NCBI GenBank assembly: GCA_025462925.1
Contig: JAOAPL010000300.1
Location: 1 to 40,044, forward strand
Direction of reading: 5' to 3'
Length of the DNA: 40,044 bases
DNA from: Acidobacteriaceae bacterium
GTDB lineage: Bacteria; Acidobacteriota; Terriglobia; Terriglobales; Acidobacteriaceae
The notes beneath the pieces are model-generated. The model worked only from the letters and a program-made list of their open reading frames with translations, searched no databases and was not told the DNA's origin. Every line of letters starts with the position of its first letter. The first letter of the stretch is position 1. This document shows, piece after piece, positions 17,016-26,241 of the stretch. Both the position numbers and the translations under genes were made by a program.

Positions 17016-17474
17016 CTACGCCGCCTCATCCGGTTTCTTCTTTTCTACCTCCTCAAACACCTCCGGATCCACATCCAGCGTTCCGCGTCCGCTCGGTTCT
17101 CCTACTTCGCCGGCGCTGTCCATCGTTGGATTCGGCGGCAGCTCTTTTTCGACGTGCTCCCATTCGCCGCTCGCGCTTTCGGTGGAATCAGTCGGCGCGG
17201 ACGGATTGATCTGTCCCGTGCGGTTTTCTGGAGTCTCACTCCTCACTCTCGGGGACTTACCGCCAGGGCCGGCAGTCGCGGGATGTTGTCCTGTCGGGCC
17301 AACTCCGCTGGGCTGGTTGTGATGAGCGTCTGATCGAGTCTCGCCCCTCGGCGCGTCGCCAGCCGTGCCATCCGCCTGGCTCTCGCTGCCGTGATCTTCA
17401 GGAGGTCTCTTCTTATCGCGATCGGGAAATGTCTTCGGGGAACTACCGTGCTTGGGACTAGGATTTTCTGCCAT
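17016..17474 (-). CDS. Hypothetical intrinsically disordered hydrophilic protein
   Basis: 152 aa rich in P/G/S/E/D/K, with no hydrophobic core (MAENPSPKHGSSPKTFPDRDKKRPPEDHGSES...); SD AGGAG 7 nt upstream of ATG. Confidence 0.65.
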   Translation of the reverse strand: MAENPSPKHGSSPKTFPDRDKKRPPEDHGSESQADGTAGDAPRGETRSDAHHNQPSGVGPTGQHPATAGPGGKSPRVRSETPENRTGQINPSAPTDSTESASGEWEHVEKELPPNPTMDSAGEVGEPSGRGTLDVDPEVFEEVEKKKPDEAA

Positions 17475-17478
17475 TTTT

Positions 17479-17502
17479 CAACTCCTCTAGGTTCAGGAGT
17501 TG
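17479..17502 (-). promoter_or_regulatory. 5'-UTR hairpin occluding the Shine-Dalgarno of the 17016-17474 gene
   Basis: Minus-strand CAACTCCT-GAACCTAG-AGGAGTTG-AAAA-ATG: perfect 8 bp stem containing the AGGAG. Confidence 0.55.
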
Positions 17503-17592
17503 GATGGCAACGCTGGCAGCCCTTGCCGCCCACTATTTGGGCCCCGCCGTTGCGGACGGTTCCTAGCTTATGATTTACCTCAGGAAACCCTT

Positions 17593-18798
17593 ATGGCAGA
17601 AGTCCAAATCTTCTACCGCGACCTGGCATACGTATTTACCGCTGCGGTGCTGGGCGGGGTCGTGGCCCGGATGCTACGTCAGCCGACCATCCTCGGTTAT
17701 GTGGTCGCCGGAATTCTGATTGGCCCATTCACTCCCGGCCCCACTGTTTCCGACGTTCATGCTTTAGAAGTAATCGCGGAATTCGGCGTAATACTGCTGA
17801 TGTATTCGATAGGGATTGAGTTCTCTTTGCGCGATCTCTTCACTGTGAAGTGGGTTGCGGTTCTGGGCGGACCAGTAGGCATCTTGCTTTGCATAGTAAT
17901 GGGGATTCTCGCTGCGCCACTTCTCGGCTCGAGTATGGCGCAGGGCGCAACCGTTGGCGCCATCATCAGCGTTGCCAGCACCATGGTGTTATCCCGATTG
18001 CTCATGGACCGCGGCGAATTGAAAACTGAGCACGGCAAAATAATGATTGGGATAACGTTGGTCGAAGATGTCGCCGTCGTTGTCCTGACCATCCTTCTGC
18101 CTGCGTTCAGCGTGCTTACCGGAGAGCGCTTTCTAAGCTTAGGAATGTTGCTAGGCAAGGCTGCATTGATTCTGGCACCAGTGCTGTTTCTCGCGACGAA
18201 GCTGGTGCCTCCACTTATGGCTCGCGTAGCGCGCACGGGGAGCCAGGAACTTTTCGTGCTTGTCGCAGTGGCGCTCGGTTTCGCCACCGCCGCTTTAACG
18301 CAGGCCGTGGGTCTATCCCTGGCTCTGGGCGCCTTTCTCGCGGGGATGATCGTTAGCGGCTCTGACGTTGCGCATCAAACTCTTTCACAATTGCTGCCAT
18401 TGCGCGATGTCTTCGTCGCCCTGTTCTTCGTAACCGTAGGTGCATTAATCAATCCGCGGGTGCTGCTCTCCGACCCTTTGCTGCTCGGAATAATCGTCTT
18501 TTTGATTGTCGCGGGAAAGTTCTTGATATGGACCGCAATAGTCTGGCTGTTCAGGTTCCCATTCGGGACAGCACTGAGGGTGGCAGTAGGTCTCACCCAG
18601 ATCGGCGAGTTCTCGTTTGTACTGCTGCAAGTGGCACGAAACTCGCGGCTCGTCTCTGACGCGGTTTACAACGCCACATTGACTGCATCTCTGGTTTCAA
18701 TCTTATTGAATGCGTTCTTGATGAAGTTCGCGTCTCGATGGTTCACGGAACGCGGAGTCGTTCCCGCTAGGGCCAGCGTTCCTGAAACGCAGGCTTGA
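17593..18798 (+). CDS. CPA2-family cation:proton antiporter (KefB/NapA type, membrane domain only)
   Basis: MAEVQIFYRDLAYVFTAAVLGGVVARMLRQPTILGYVVAGILIGPFTPGP...LGAFLAGMIVSGSDVAHQ; no TrkA-N domain at the C-terminus. Confidence 0.93.
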   Translation: MAEVQIFYRDLAYVFTAAVLGGVVARMLRQPTILGYVVAGILIGPFTPGPTVSDVHALEVIAEFGVILLMYSIGIEFSLRDLFTVKWVAVLGGPVGILLCIVMGILAAPLLGSSMAQGATVGAIISVASTMVLSRLLMDRGELKTEHGKIMIGITLVEDVAVVVLTILLPAFSVLTGERFLSLGMLLGKAALILAPVLFLATKLVPPLMARVARTGSQELFVLVAVALGFATAALTQAVGLSLALGAFLAGMIVSGSDVAHQTLSQLLPLRDVFVALFFVTVGALINPRVLLSDPLLLGIIVFLIVAGKFLIWTAIVWLFRFPFGTALRVAVGLTQIGEFSFVLLQVARNSRLVSDAVYNATLTASLVSILLNAFLMKFASRWFTERGVVPARASVPETQA

Positions 18799-18954
18799 GC
18801 CGTTTGCTCGTTCAACTACTAGCCAGGAGGTGGATGCGAAGATTGGTCGGTTGTCGTGCAGAGCATCCGCATTAGAGGCGCCACAATGCGCACAAAAAAG
18901 CGACTCGCAAGCACCATCGGCAAAACAATCGATAGTGTCGAAAAAAATTGAGGA

Positions 18955-18976
18955 AGGGCGCTCCTGCGCCCTTTTT
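18955..18976 (+). terminator. Rho-independent terminator after antiporter
   Basis: agggcgc-tcct-gcgccct followed by tttt. Confidence 0.8.
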
Positions 18977-19041
18977 CGTTTGTGCAGTAACTGCTTCTTC
19001 CGGTGTATCCTCATTTCTCGAATCAAAATGGAGAATCGCCC

Positions 19042-22000
19042 GTGTCGATTGTGAAAAGATTTTTTCTGGCAGTGTCTTTTTTCATACTCAGTTCCACGCT
19101 CGTCCCGCTATCGCTTGCCCAGCAAATTGATCCTGCGCTTTTTTCTGACATGAAATGGCGACTCGTCGGTCCTTTCCGCGGCGGACGCTCGCTTAGCGCA
19201 GTCGGTGTCCCGGGCAACTCAAGCACTTTTTATTTTGGCGCGGTGGGCGGGGGGGTGTGGAAGTCCACCGATGCGGGCACAACATGGTCTCCTATCTTTG
19301 ACAGTCAACCCGTAGCGTCGATTGGCGCGGTTGAAGTTGCACCGTCAGACCCGAACGTGATCTATGTCGGCAGTGGCGAGGCAGACATGCGCGACGACAT
19401 CACCTACGGAAACGGAGTCTATAAATCCACCGATGCCGGTCAAACCTGGAGCAACATAGGCTTGCGCGACAGCCGACAGATAGGCCGCGTCATCATCAAT
19501 CCGAAGAATCCTGATGAGGTCTTTGTCGCCGCACTTGGACACGCTTACGGCGTGAACGCTGAGCGCGGAGTTTTCCATACCACGGATGGCGGCAAGAACT
19601 GGAAACGAGTTCTTTTCAAAGACGATTCCACGGGCGCCATCGACCTCGCCTTTGATCCCAACGATCCCAAAGTGATTTATGCATCCCTTTGGCAGACTCG
19701 ACGTCCGCCGTGGAATGTCTATCCCGCCTCAAACGGGCCGGGCAGTGGTCTATATAAATCCACTGATTCGGGCGTCACTTGGCAACAATTGAAAAGTGGA
19801 CTGCCAGAAGAAGGCTTGGGACGGATCGGCATTGCAATCTCGCCCAATGACCACAATCGCATTTATTTGATCGTGGATGCCAAGGAAGGTGGACTCTATC
19901 GTTCGGACGACGCCGGAAAAACCTTCACTCGCACTAACAACGAGCAACGCATCTGGGGTCGCGGTTGGTACTTCGGCGGGATCACCGCGGATCCCAAGAA
20001 TGCAGATGTGCTCTATGTCTCCAACACTTCGGTTTACAAGTCCACAGATGGCGGCAAGAGTTTCGCCGCGTTCAAAGGCGCTCCGGGCGGCGACGACTAT
20101 CACAGCGTCTGGATCTCGCCCGACGACTCGGCACGCATGATCGTCTCCAGCGACCAGGGCACGATCGTGACCTTGAACGGCGGCAAGACCTGGAGCTCCT
20201 GGTACAACCAGCCCACCGGGCAGTTCTATCACGTGGCCACCGACAATCGATTTCCTTACTGGATCTACGGAGCGCAGCAGGATAGCGGCGCCATGGCCGT
20301 GCCCAGCCGTAGCAATTCTGCTTCGATCTCAGAACGCGATTGGCATCCCGTCGAAGTCGGCGGAGAGAGCGGAATGATCGCCACAAATCCCGCAGATCCG
20401 AACGTCGTTTACGGAGGCACAGTCACTAGTTACGATTTCACCACCGCACAAAGCCAGAACATCTCGCCCACTACCGGACGTGCCGGTTCGTTCCGCACCA
20501 TCTGGACACTACCGCTCGCAATCTCGTCCGCTGACACCAGCAAACTTTATTTCGCCCATCAGATGCTCTTCCGCACCATCGATGCCGGGAAGCATTGGGA
20601 CGTGATTAGCCCCGACCTTACCCGGGAAGATCCCGGCGTTCCCGCGAACCTTGACGCCATCACAGCGAAATACGGCCTCGCCAGTCCGCGCAAAGGCGTG
20701 ATTTATTCGATTGCCCCCTCGCCTCTCGACGCCGCTCTGATCTGGGTTGGTACCGATGACGGCCTTATTCAAGTCACGCACGACGATGGCAAGCACTGGC
20801 AGAACGTAACGCCGGAAAAGTTGACGCCTTGGAGCAAAGTGGGAACTATCGAGGCCTCCAAGCAAGACAAGCAATCGGCCTATGCCGCCGTCGATCGCCA
20901 TCGTCTCGAGGACTTGCGCCCTTACATTTATCGTACGCACGATGGCGGCAAGAGCTGGCAACTTATCAGCAAGGGGATTCCCGAAGGCGCTTACGTCAAT
21001 GTCGTCCGCGAAGACAAAGAACGGCGTGGACTGCTCTACGCCGGGACCGAGCTCGGTCTTTATGTCAGCTTCAACGACGGCGACGATTGGCAGCCGTTGC
21101 AACTCAACCTGCCCCTCGCCTCTATTCGCGACATCTCCGTTCGCAAAGATGACTTGGTCGTTGCCACTCACGGTCGTGCATTCTGGGTTCTCGATGACAT
21201 CGGTCCATTGCGCGAAGTGAATTCCAAAGTCGCGTCAGAAGATGCGCATCTCTTCACCCCACAGACCGCGCTGCGCATTCGCCCCGGCTCTGATCAAGGC
21301 ACGCCATATCCTCCGGAGATTCCGAAGGGGGAAAATCCGCCTTCCGGCTCCATCATCGACTACTACTTGAAAGACGCAGCCTCCAGTCCAATCACCTTGG
21401 AGATATTAGACAGCGCCGGTGGGCTGGTCCGTAAATACTCCAGCAGCGAAAAGCCGCCTGTGGTCGACGAGAAAACTCTGGACATCCCCATGTATTGGGT
21501 CCGACCGGCGCAAATACTCTCTGGCAAAGCCGGCATGCACCGCTTCATCTGGGATGTTCACCATGGTGCCAGTTCACCGGGCGGAACCAGGGGCGGCGGG
21601 CGTCGAGGAAATTCAGGCCCTTGGGCTGTACCCGGGCAATATACCGCGCGTCTGACGGTGAACGGAAAGACGTACACTCAACCGTTTTCTGTCGAACTGG
21701 ATCCACGCTTGAAGGTCAGCACAGAAGACTTGCAGCTCCAACTGGCTGCATCGCAAAAAGCTGCTGCCGCGCAGGCGCAAGTCTCTCGTGCCTCCGCCCA
21801 GGCAGCATCGGTGACAAAACAAATAAAAGATCTGCAAGCAAAATCTAAGCCAGGCGCTCTCACCACCACCGCCTTGGAACAGTTCAGCCAGCGCGTGAGT
21901 GACGTCGCAGGGCGGGGAACAGATGCATTCGGTGGTCCGGTAGAAACTGTCGATACTGACCAGACCAGTCTTCGTCATCTAGGTACGGCGTTCGGACAGA

Positions 22001-22221
22001 TCAACTCTGCCGTGCAGAGCGCCGCAGCCGCGCCCACTCCCGATCAGCTCCAAGCGTTGGAAGAGAATACAAAAACCCTACAATCCACGCTTGCAGAATG
22101 GCAGAAGGTCCTCACTCAAGAATTGCCGCAGGTCAATGCACAACTGCGACAGGCAAATCTTACCGAGATCAACGTAGCCGTGCCGGGAGGTCCGGCCCAA
22201 GGCGAGCGCAGCAGCGAATAA
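19042..22221 (+). CDS. Secreted BNR/VPS10 (sortilin)-like beta-propeller repeat protein
   Basis: Repeated GVWKSTDAGTTW, GVYKSTDAGQTW, GVFHTTDGGKNW, GLYKSTDSGVTW, GLYRSDDAGKTF; signal peptide after GTG at 19042 (alternative GTG at 19003). Confidence 0.92.
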   Translation: MSIVKRFFLAVSFFILSSTLVPLSLAQQIDPALFSDMKWRLVGPFRGGRSLSAVGVPGNSSTFYFGAVGGGVWKSTDAGTTWSPIFDSQPVASIGAVEVAPSDPNVIYVGSGEADMRDDITYGNGVYKSTDAGQTWSNIGLRDSRQIGRVIINPKNPDEVFVAALGHAYGVNAERGVFHTTDGGKNWKRVLFKDDSTGAIDLAFDPNDPKVIYASLWQTRRPPWNVYPASNGPGSGLYKSTDSGVTWQQLKSGLPEEGLGRIGIAISPNDHNRIYLIVDAKEGGLYRSDDAGKTFTRTNNEQRIWGRGWYFGGITADPKNADVLYVSNTSVYKSTDGGKSFAAFKGAPGGDDYHSVWISPDDSARMIVSSDQGTIVTLNGGKTWSSWYNQPTGQFYHVATDNRFPYWIYGAQQDSGAMAVPSRSNSASISERDWHPVEVGGESGMIATNPADPNVVYGGTVTSYDFTTAQSQNISPTTGRAGSFRTIWTLPLAISSADTSKLYFAHQMLFRTIDAGKHWDVISPDLTREDPGVPANLDAITAKYGLASPRKGVIYSIAPSPLDAALIWVGTDDGLIQVTHDDGKHWQNVTPEKLTPWSKVGTIEASKQDKQSAYAAVDRHRLEDLRPYIYRTHDGGKSWQLISKGIPEGAYVNVVREDKERRGLLYAGTELGLYVSFNDGDDWQPLQLNLPLASIRDISVRKDDLVVATHGRAFWVLDDIGPLREVNSKVASEDAHLFTPQTALRIRPGSDQGTPYPPEIPKGENPPSGSIIDYYLKDAASSPITLEILDSAGGLVRKYSSSEKPPVVDEKTLDIPMYWVRPAQILSGKAGMHRFIWDVHHGASSPGGTRGGGRRGNSGPWAVPGQYTARLTVNGKTYTQPFSVELDPRLKVSTEDLQLQLAASQKAAAAQAQVSRASAQAASVTKQIKDLQAKSKPGALTTTALEQFSQRVSDVAGRGTDAFGGPVETVDTDQTSLRHLGTAFGQINSAVQSAAAAPTPDQLQALEENTKTLQSTLAEWQKVLTQELPQVNAQLRQANLTEINVAVPGGPAQGERSSE

Positions 22222-22227
22222 ACGTCG

Positions 22228-25200
22228 TTACCAGGTCTTGCGAATAAGCGTTTGAAATGCAAACCCGCCGTTCTGGTTGCGCGTGGTGGTGACGGAGACT
22301 CGGGGCGACAGCTTGTATTGCACCTCGATCACTTGCGTCTGGGTAGCTGTTGTATCAGTGGAGAAAGTGACAAACAAGTTGCCGGTAACCCGTTCCTGAA
22401 CCGATATGTTAGCGTACCCCTCATGGCCGGTAGTGCTACCGAGTGTTGGGCTTATCGACAGGTGTGAAATTCCGGCTATTTTCTCCAGGCGGCTGGTGAT
22501 CTGATTGCTCACTGCAGACGCGACCAGCGACTCGGCTCCGAGATTTCCGGGCGCTGGATTTGCAGCAGACGCTTCCGTAGTTTGTCCGAAGGCCAACAGG
22601 TTGATGATGTCAGAAGGCGGCAGCGCAGGGTCGGATGCGTAATTCGTATGCAGATGATCCACCGGTCCCTCGAGTCGCAGGTGGATGTTGTATTGCTGGA
22701 TGTTGGTGTTGACGGAGACATTCACAACCGGCTGGGTTTGCGCTCGATTCACGAAGTCGATCGTGCCACCCTCCAAGACATAGCGATTGCCCATGAAGAG
22801 CAAGTCGCCGCTGGTCAAATTGACGCGGCCAAGAATAACCGGTTGAGCCGCCGTGCCGCGGACTTGCAAATTGGCGGCTGCCTGAAGGCTAAGGGTTCGG
22901 CTTACCAGATTAACGCCGCTGGTGGATTGCACCGCGACATTCAATTGCAGGTTTTGAGTAAAGCCCTGCGCTGGTGCAGGCGCGGTGCCGCTGGAGAATT
23001 GGCCGATGAAACTTCCCAGATCGAAGTCCGGCGTGAATGACAGCTGCGCAATATTCACCTGTCCGCTCAATTGTGCTGCATCAGTGGAACCCGTCAAAGA
23101 GAGCCTTATGTCCAGCGCCTCGCGAACGCCTTCCGGGTACAGCATACGAATGGTTTTCCCCTCCAGTCCAACATTGAATCGCAGCGATGGCCGATAGGCC
23201 ACACTGCCGCTTGCAGTCACTGCCCCGCCGCCGACAGTCCCGTGGAACTGCGTGACCTCCAGCCGGTCCTTGGTTAAGGTCAGAACTCCATTTCCGTTCT
23301 GCAAACCGATCGGCATGTCAACAGTCTTGAAAGTCGTATTTACCAGCTCGATCTTCCCTTGGACGTTAGGATCGGTCGTAGCTCCGTAAGAATTTATGTT
23401 GAACCGCATCTGCCCGGAACTGGTGATGTCCGGATCAAACAATTGCGCCAACTGCAGATTGACTGTGCCCACCAGCAGCAACGACGCTGGTGCCGCTCTG
23501 TTGCTGGGTATCGTGCCCTGGATCTGAAGGTCCGTTTCCGTACCGCGAATCGTCGCGCGCTGTAGATTAAGAACGCCGTTTGCGTAATCGAAATGGATCG
23601 GGCTGGCCGCACCGATCTGCGCCGTTTTCTTGTAATTCACCTGAAGCGTGGGAATCGTGACGTGGGCCTCTAGCTGAGCTTTGTTTTTCAGAGGCCCGCG
23701 CAGAGTTCCGTGGATCTCAGTTTGCCCGGTCAGGTTAGCGGCTTGCGACGGCGCGTAGATGGCCACAAGAGGCTGAAGCGGAATGATTTGCGAGTCCAGC
23801 GTCGCATTCGTGTAGTAATCGCCAGTGAGCTGGACCGTGCCACGCCCGTGCAGGGAAGTGTTGATTGCCTGCGAGTCCAGAGCAATCTTTGCCAAGTGAT
23901 TGGCGACGTCCGTTTGCAGCGTTATCGCGCTGATCGTCTGCTCCTGAACTTGCAATTTTGGGATTTCCAGCTTCGCCGTGAGTTGGGGATCCTTAACAGT
24001 TCCACGTCCACTCGCCGATAAATTTAGGACACCCTCAAGTTGTATATTCCGTGCCTTCAGCGTTTGCACTTTGTCCAGCCGGATTCCAGTGGCATTGAGC
24101 CGGGCATCATAACCCTGTTGCTTAGGAAGATATGTAAACGCGCCTTGCGCAGTGCCGGCGGGAATGTGCAATGCCAGCTTGCCCTGGATTTCATTGCCCG
24201 TCCCCTGGAAATCCAGGCTGAGTGACTGTATCGGTTCGTTCGAGACCTTTGCTTCGGTGAGACTTATCGTTCCATGTCCTACGGGGTTCAATTCCGAGCC
24301 GCGAACCGCGACGTTCGCAGACAGTATGCCGGAGACAGGTGTCTGCGATCCCGCCGCTATAACGAGATCGGTGACGTCAAGCTGCGAAGCATTCAGCACG
24401 ACGTCAATGGGGTCCGTTTCCGTGAACGACCACTTTTGCAATCCCGCATTCACGCTGAAGTTAACGTGCCCGCGCTTAGCAGGTTGAATTTCGCCGTTCT
24501 GCAATTTGATCGTCGAGGGGCTCGCATCTATGCTCGTGCGAAGGGATCGAACAGCACTGCCTCTCACGCGCAAGTTCGCCGCCATTAACTGACCCGTGAT
24601 CTGAGGCGCAGCAGTCGTCCCTCGAATCGCGCCTGAAAATGTCGCGGTACCGTAAATACCAAGCGGCTGTGGTTTCGGCCCCGGTTCGGGTGTGCGGAAG
24701 ATGTCGGCGAGAGTTTCCAACTCATGCAGATCGTTAGCCTGTAAACGCACCTGCAAGCTCGACCGATCGCTGACCGTACCGTTCATCGTTAGCGACGTTT
24801 GCGGTGTGCGCAGGTAGCTACTTGCGAGCGCAAGCTCCTTCGTCCTCGCCGCATAGTTCGCATGCACCAACCCATTTAGCGGGACCGGCTTTGCGCTGGC
24901 AGATGAAGGTTTCGCTGGTGCGACACTGGCCTGAATCGTGGCATCGGTGTGTGCTGCAAGATCATCGAAGGTCTTTCCCCAGGTTGCGTCGGCGACCGCG
25001 CTGATACTGCCGCCCAGCGCCACCTGTTTCAATGAAGCAGATGGCATTAAGGTCTTTAACTCAGGGAGGGAAAGACCACGTACCTCGGCATGCAATTGTG
25101 ATCGCGATGAGCCGGTGATATCGCGCATCGCCATGCTTCCTCTGAAGTCACCGCCAAGAAGCCGCGCACGCATATCGCGTACGTCGATGTTTCGATTGGC

Positions 25201-26241
25201 CAGCGAGTAACGCGCGCCGATCTGCGAAATTGTGCCGTGAAAACTTGGCATTTGGACTTGCAATGCCCGGCTGCTCAGGGTTCCATCCAGTGACAGTGAA
25301 TCGAGCATCTCCCGGTTGGGTTCGCTCTGATAACGCATCGCCCCAACAGCGCGAACGACTCCGACCGGCAACGTGGGGTTTTTCATGATCCGGCGAAACT
25401 CTCCCGCGTCCACCACTGCGTCATAATTCGCTTCCACCCGCGGATTGACGTAATCATCCAGCCTCGCATTGAGCATGAACTTTGATGGCCCGCTGGTCAG
25501 CACGGCATTCTTCAGCAGGAAAGTAGTGGGAGTCGCGTCGAATGGAGCGTCCAAATCATGCGGCATTGGATTGAAGTTGCTGAATTGCAACACGCCGTTG
25601 TGATAGGCCAAGTTGCCCGAATAGCGGCGCTGCCCTGTGTCGAATGACGATTGAACTGCGAGATCGTGCAGATCGGCATTCAACACGCTCTTTTGGTTGC
25701 TGTAGTAGATCTCCCCGCGACTGAGCAGCACATGCCGCACCGCGAGATCGAAGACGCTGGTGCGGCTCCCGCCATTGCTCTTTGTCTTTGGAAGATTGTC
25801 ATTGCCTTGCTTGTCGGCAAAGACACGCACCACTGGATGGACCACCTTTACATCGTCCAAGTACCACTTTCTATGCAGGACGGAGACGATGCGCACTCCC
25901 AACTCGACTTGATCCACCTGAAACAATGGAGGGTCAGCATAGGGATTCGCGCCATGCACAGTGATTCCGTAAATATCCAGGCTCAGGTTGGAAAGGTGCA
26001 GCGCGAAATTCTGGACTTGTACTTGCGACTCCAGGGCTTCGCTCGCCTTCTGTTGTGCCATGTGCAGGATGTAGTCGTGAAATCGATTGCTTCGCAACAC
26101 GACAACAGCGGCTACGACAAGAATGATGACGATTGCGAGCAGCGTCGCCGTGATCCAACCGATGATTCGTCTCGCTCTCGAGCGTCGCGAACGTTGGTGT
26201 TCATCCGAAGGGGGTAGTGGCGGAGTGGGTAGCAAGCTCAA
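22228..26241 (-). CDS. tamB: Translocation and assembly module protein TamB (DUF490 family)
   Basis: 1337 aa, N-terminal TM anchor, long repetitive beta/AsmA-like region, C-terminal DUF490-like GGTIDFVNRAQTQPVVNVSVNTNIQQYNIHLRLEGPVDHLHTNYASDPALPPSDIINLLAFGQ. Confidence 0.92.
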   Translation of the reverse strand: MSLLPTPPLPPSDEHQRSRRSRARRIIGWITATLLAIVIILVVAAVVVLRSNRFHDYILHMAQQKASEALESQVQVQNFALHLSNLSLDIYGITVHGANPYADPPLFQVDQVELGVRIVSVLHRKWYLDDVKVVHPVVRVFADKQGNDNLPKTKSNGGSRTSVFDLAVRHVLLSRGEIYYSNQKSVLNADLHDLAVQSSFDTGQRRYSGNLAYHNGVLQFSNFNPMPHDLDAPFDATPTTFLLKNAVLTSGPSKFMLNARLDDYVNPRVEANYDAVVDAGEFRRIMKNPTLPVGVVRAVGAMRYQSEPNREMLDSLSLDGTLSSRALQVQMPSFHGTISQIGARYSLANRNIDVRDMRARLLGGDFRGSMAMRDITGSSRSQLHAEVRGLSLPELKTLMPSASLKQVALGGSISAVADATWGKTFDDLAAHTDATIQASVAPAKPSSASAKPVPLNGLVHANYAARTKELALASSYLRTPQTSLTMNGTVSDRSSLQVRLQANDLHELETLADIFRTPEPGPKPQPLGIYGTATFSGAIRGTTAAPQITGQLMAANLRVRGSAVRSLRTSIDASPSTIKLQNGEIQPAKRGHVNFSVNAGLQKWSFTETDPIDVVLNASQLDVTDLVIAAGSQTPVSGILSANVAVRGSELNPVGHGTISLTEAKVSNEPIQSLSLDFQGTGNEIQGKLALHIPAGTAQGAFTYLPKQQGYDARLNATGIRLDKVQTLKARNIQLEGVLNLSASGRGTVKDPQLTAKLEIPKLQVQEQTISAITLQTDVANHLAKIALDSQAINTSLHGRGTVQLTGDYYTNATLDSQIIPLQPLVAIYAPSQAANLTGQTEIHGTLRGPLKNKAQLEAHVTIPTLQVNYKKTAQIGAASPIHFDYANGVLNLQRATIRGTETDLQIQGTIPSNRAAPASLLLVGTVNLQLAQLFDPDITSSGQMRFNINSYGATTDPNVQGKIELVNTTFKTVDMPIGLQNGNGVLTLTKDRLEVTQFHGTVGGGAVTASGSVAYRPSLRFNVGLEGKTIRMLYPEGVREALDIRLSLTGSTDAAQLSGQVNIAQLSFTPDFDLGSFIGQFSSGTAPAPAQGFTQNLQLNVAVQSTSGVNLVSRTLSLQAAANLQVRGTAAQPVILGRVNLTSGDLLFMGNRYVLEGGTIDFVNRAQTQPVVNVSVNTNIQQYNIHLRLEGPVDHLHTNYASDPALPPSDIINLLAFGQTTEASAANPAPGNLGAESLVASAVSNQITSRLEKIAGISHLSISPTLGSTTGHEGYANISVQERVTGNLFVTFSTDTTATQTQVIEVQYKLSPRVSVTTTRNQNGGFAFQTLIRKTW

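Noticed and set aside
19877-20285. Overlapping plus-strand ORFs in other frames of the BNR-repeat gene
   Set aside because: Frame-shifted readings of a continuous 1059 aa gene; the main frame is clearly coding.
25651-26217. 188 aa plus-strand ORF antisense to tamB
   Set aside because: One of many shadow ORFs opposite tamB; no domain and no RBS support.
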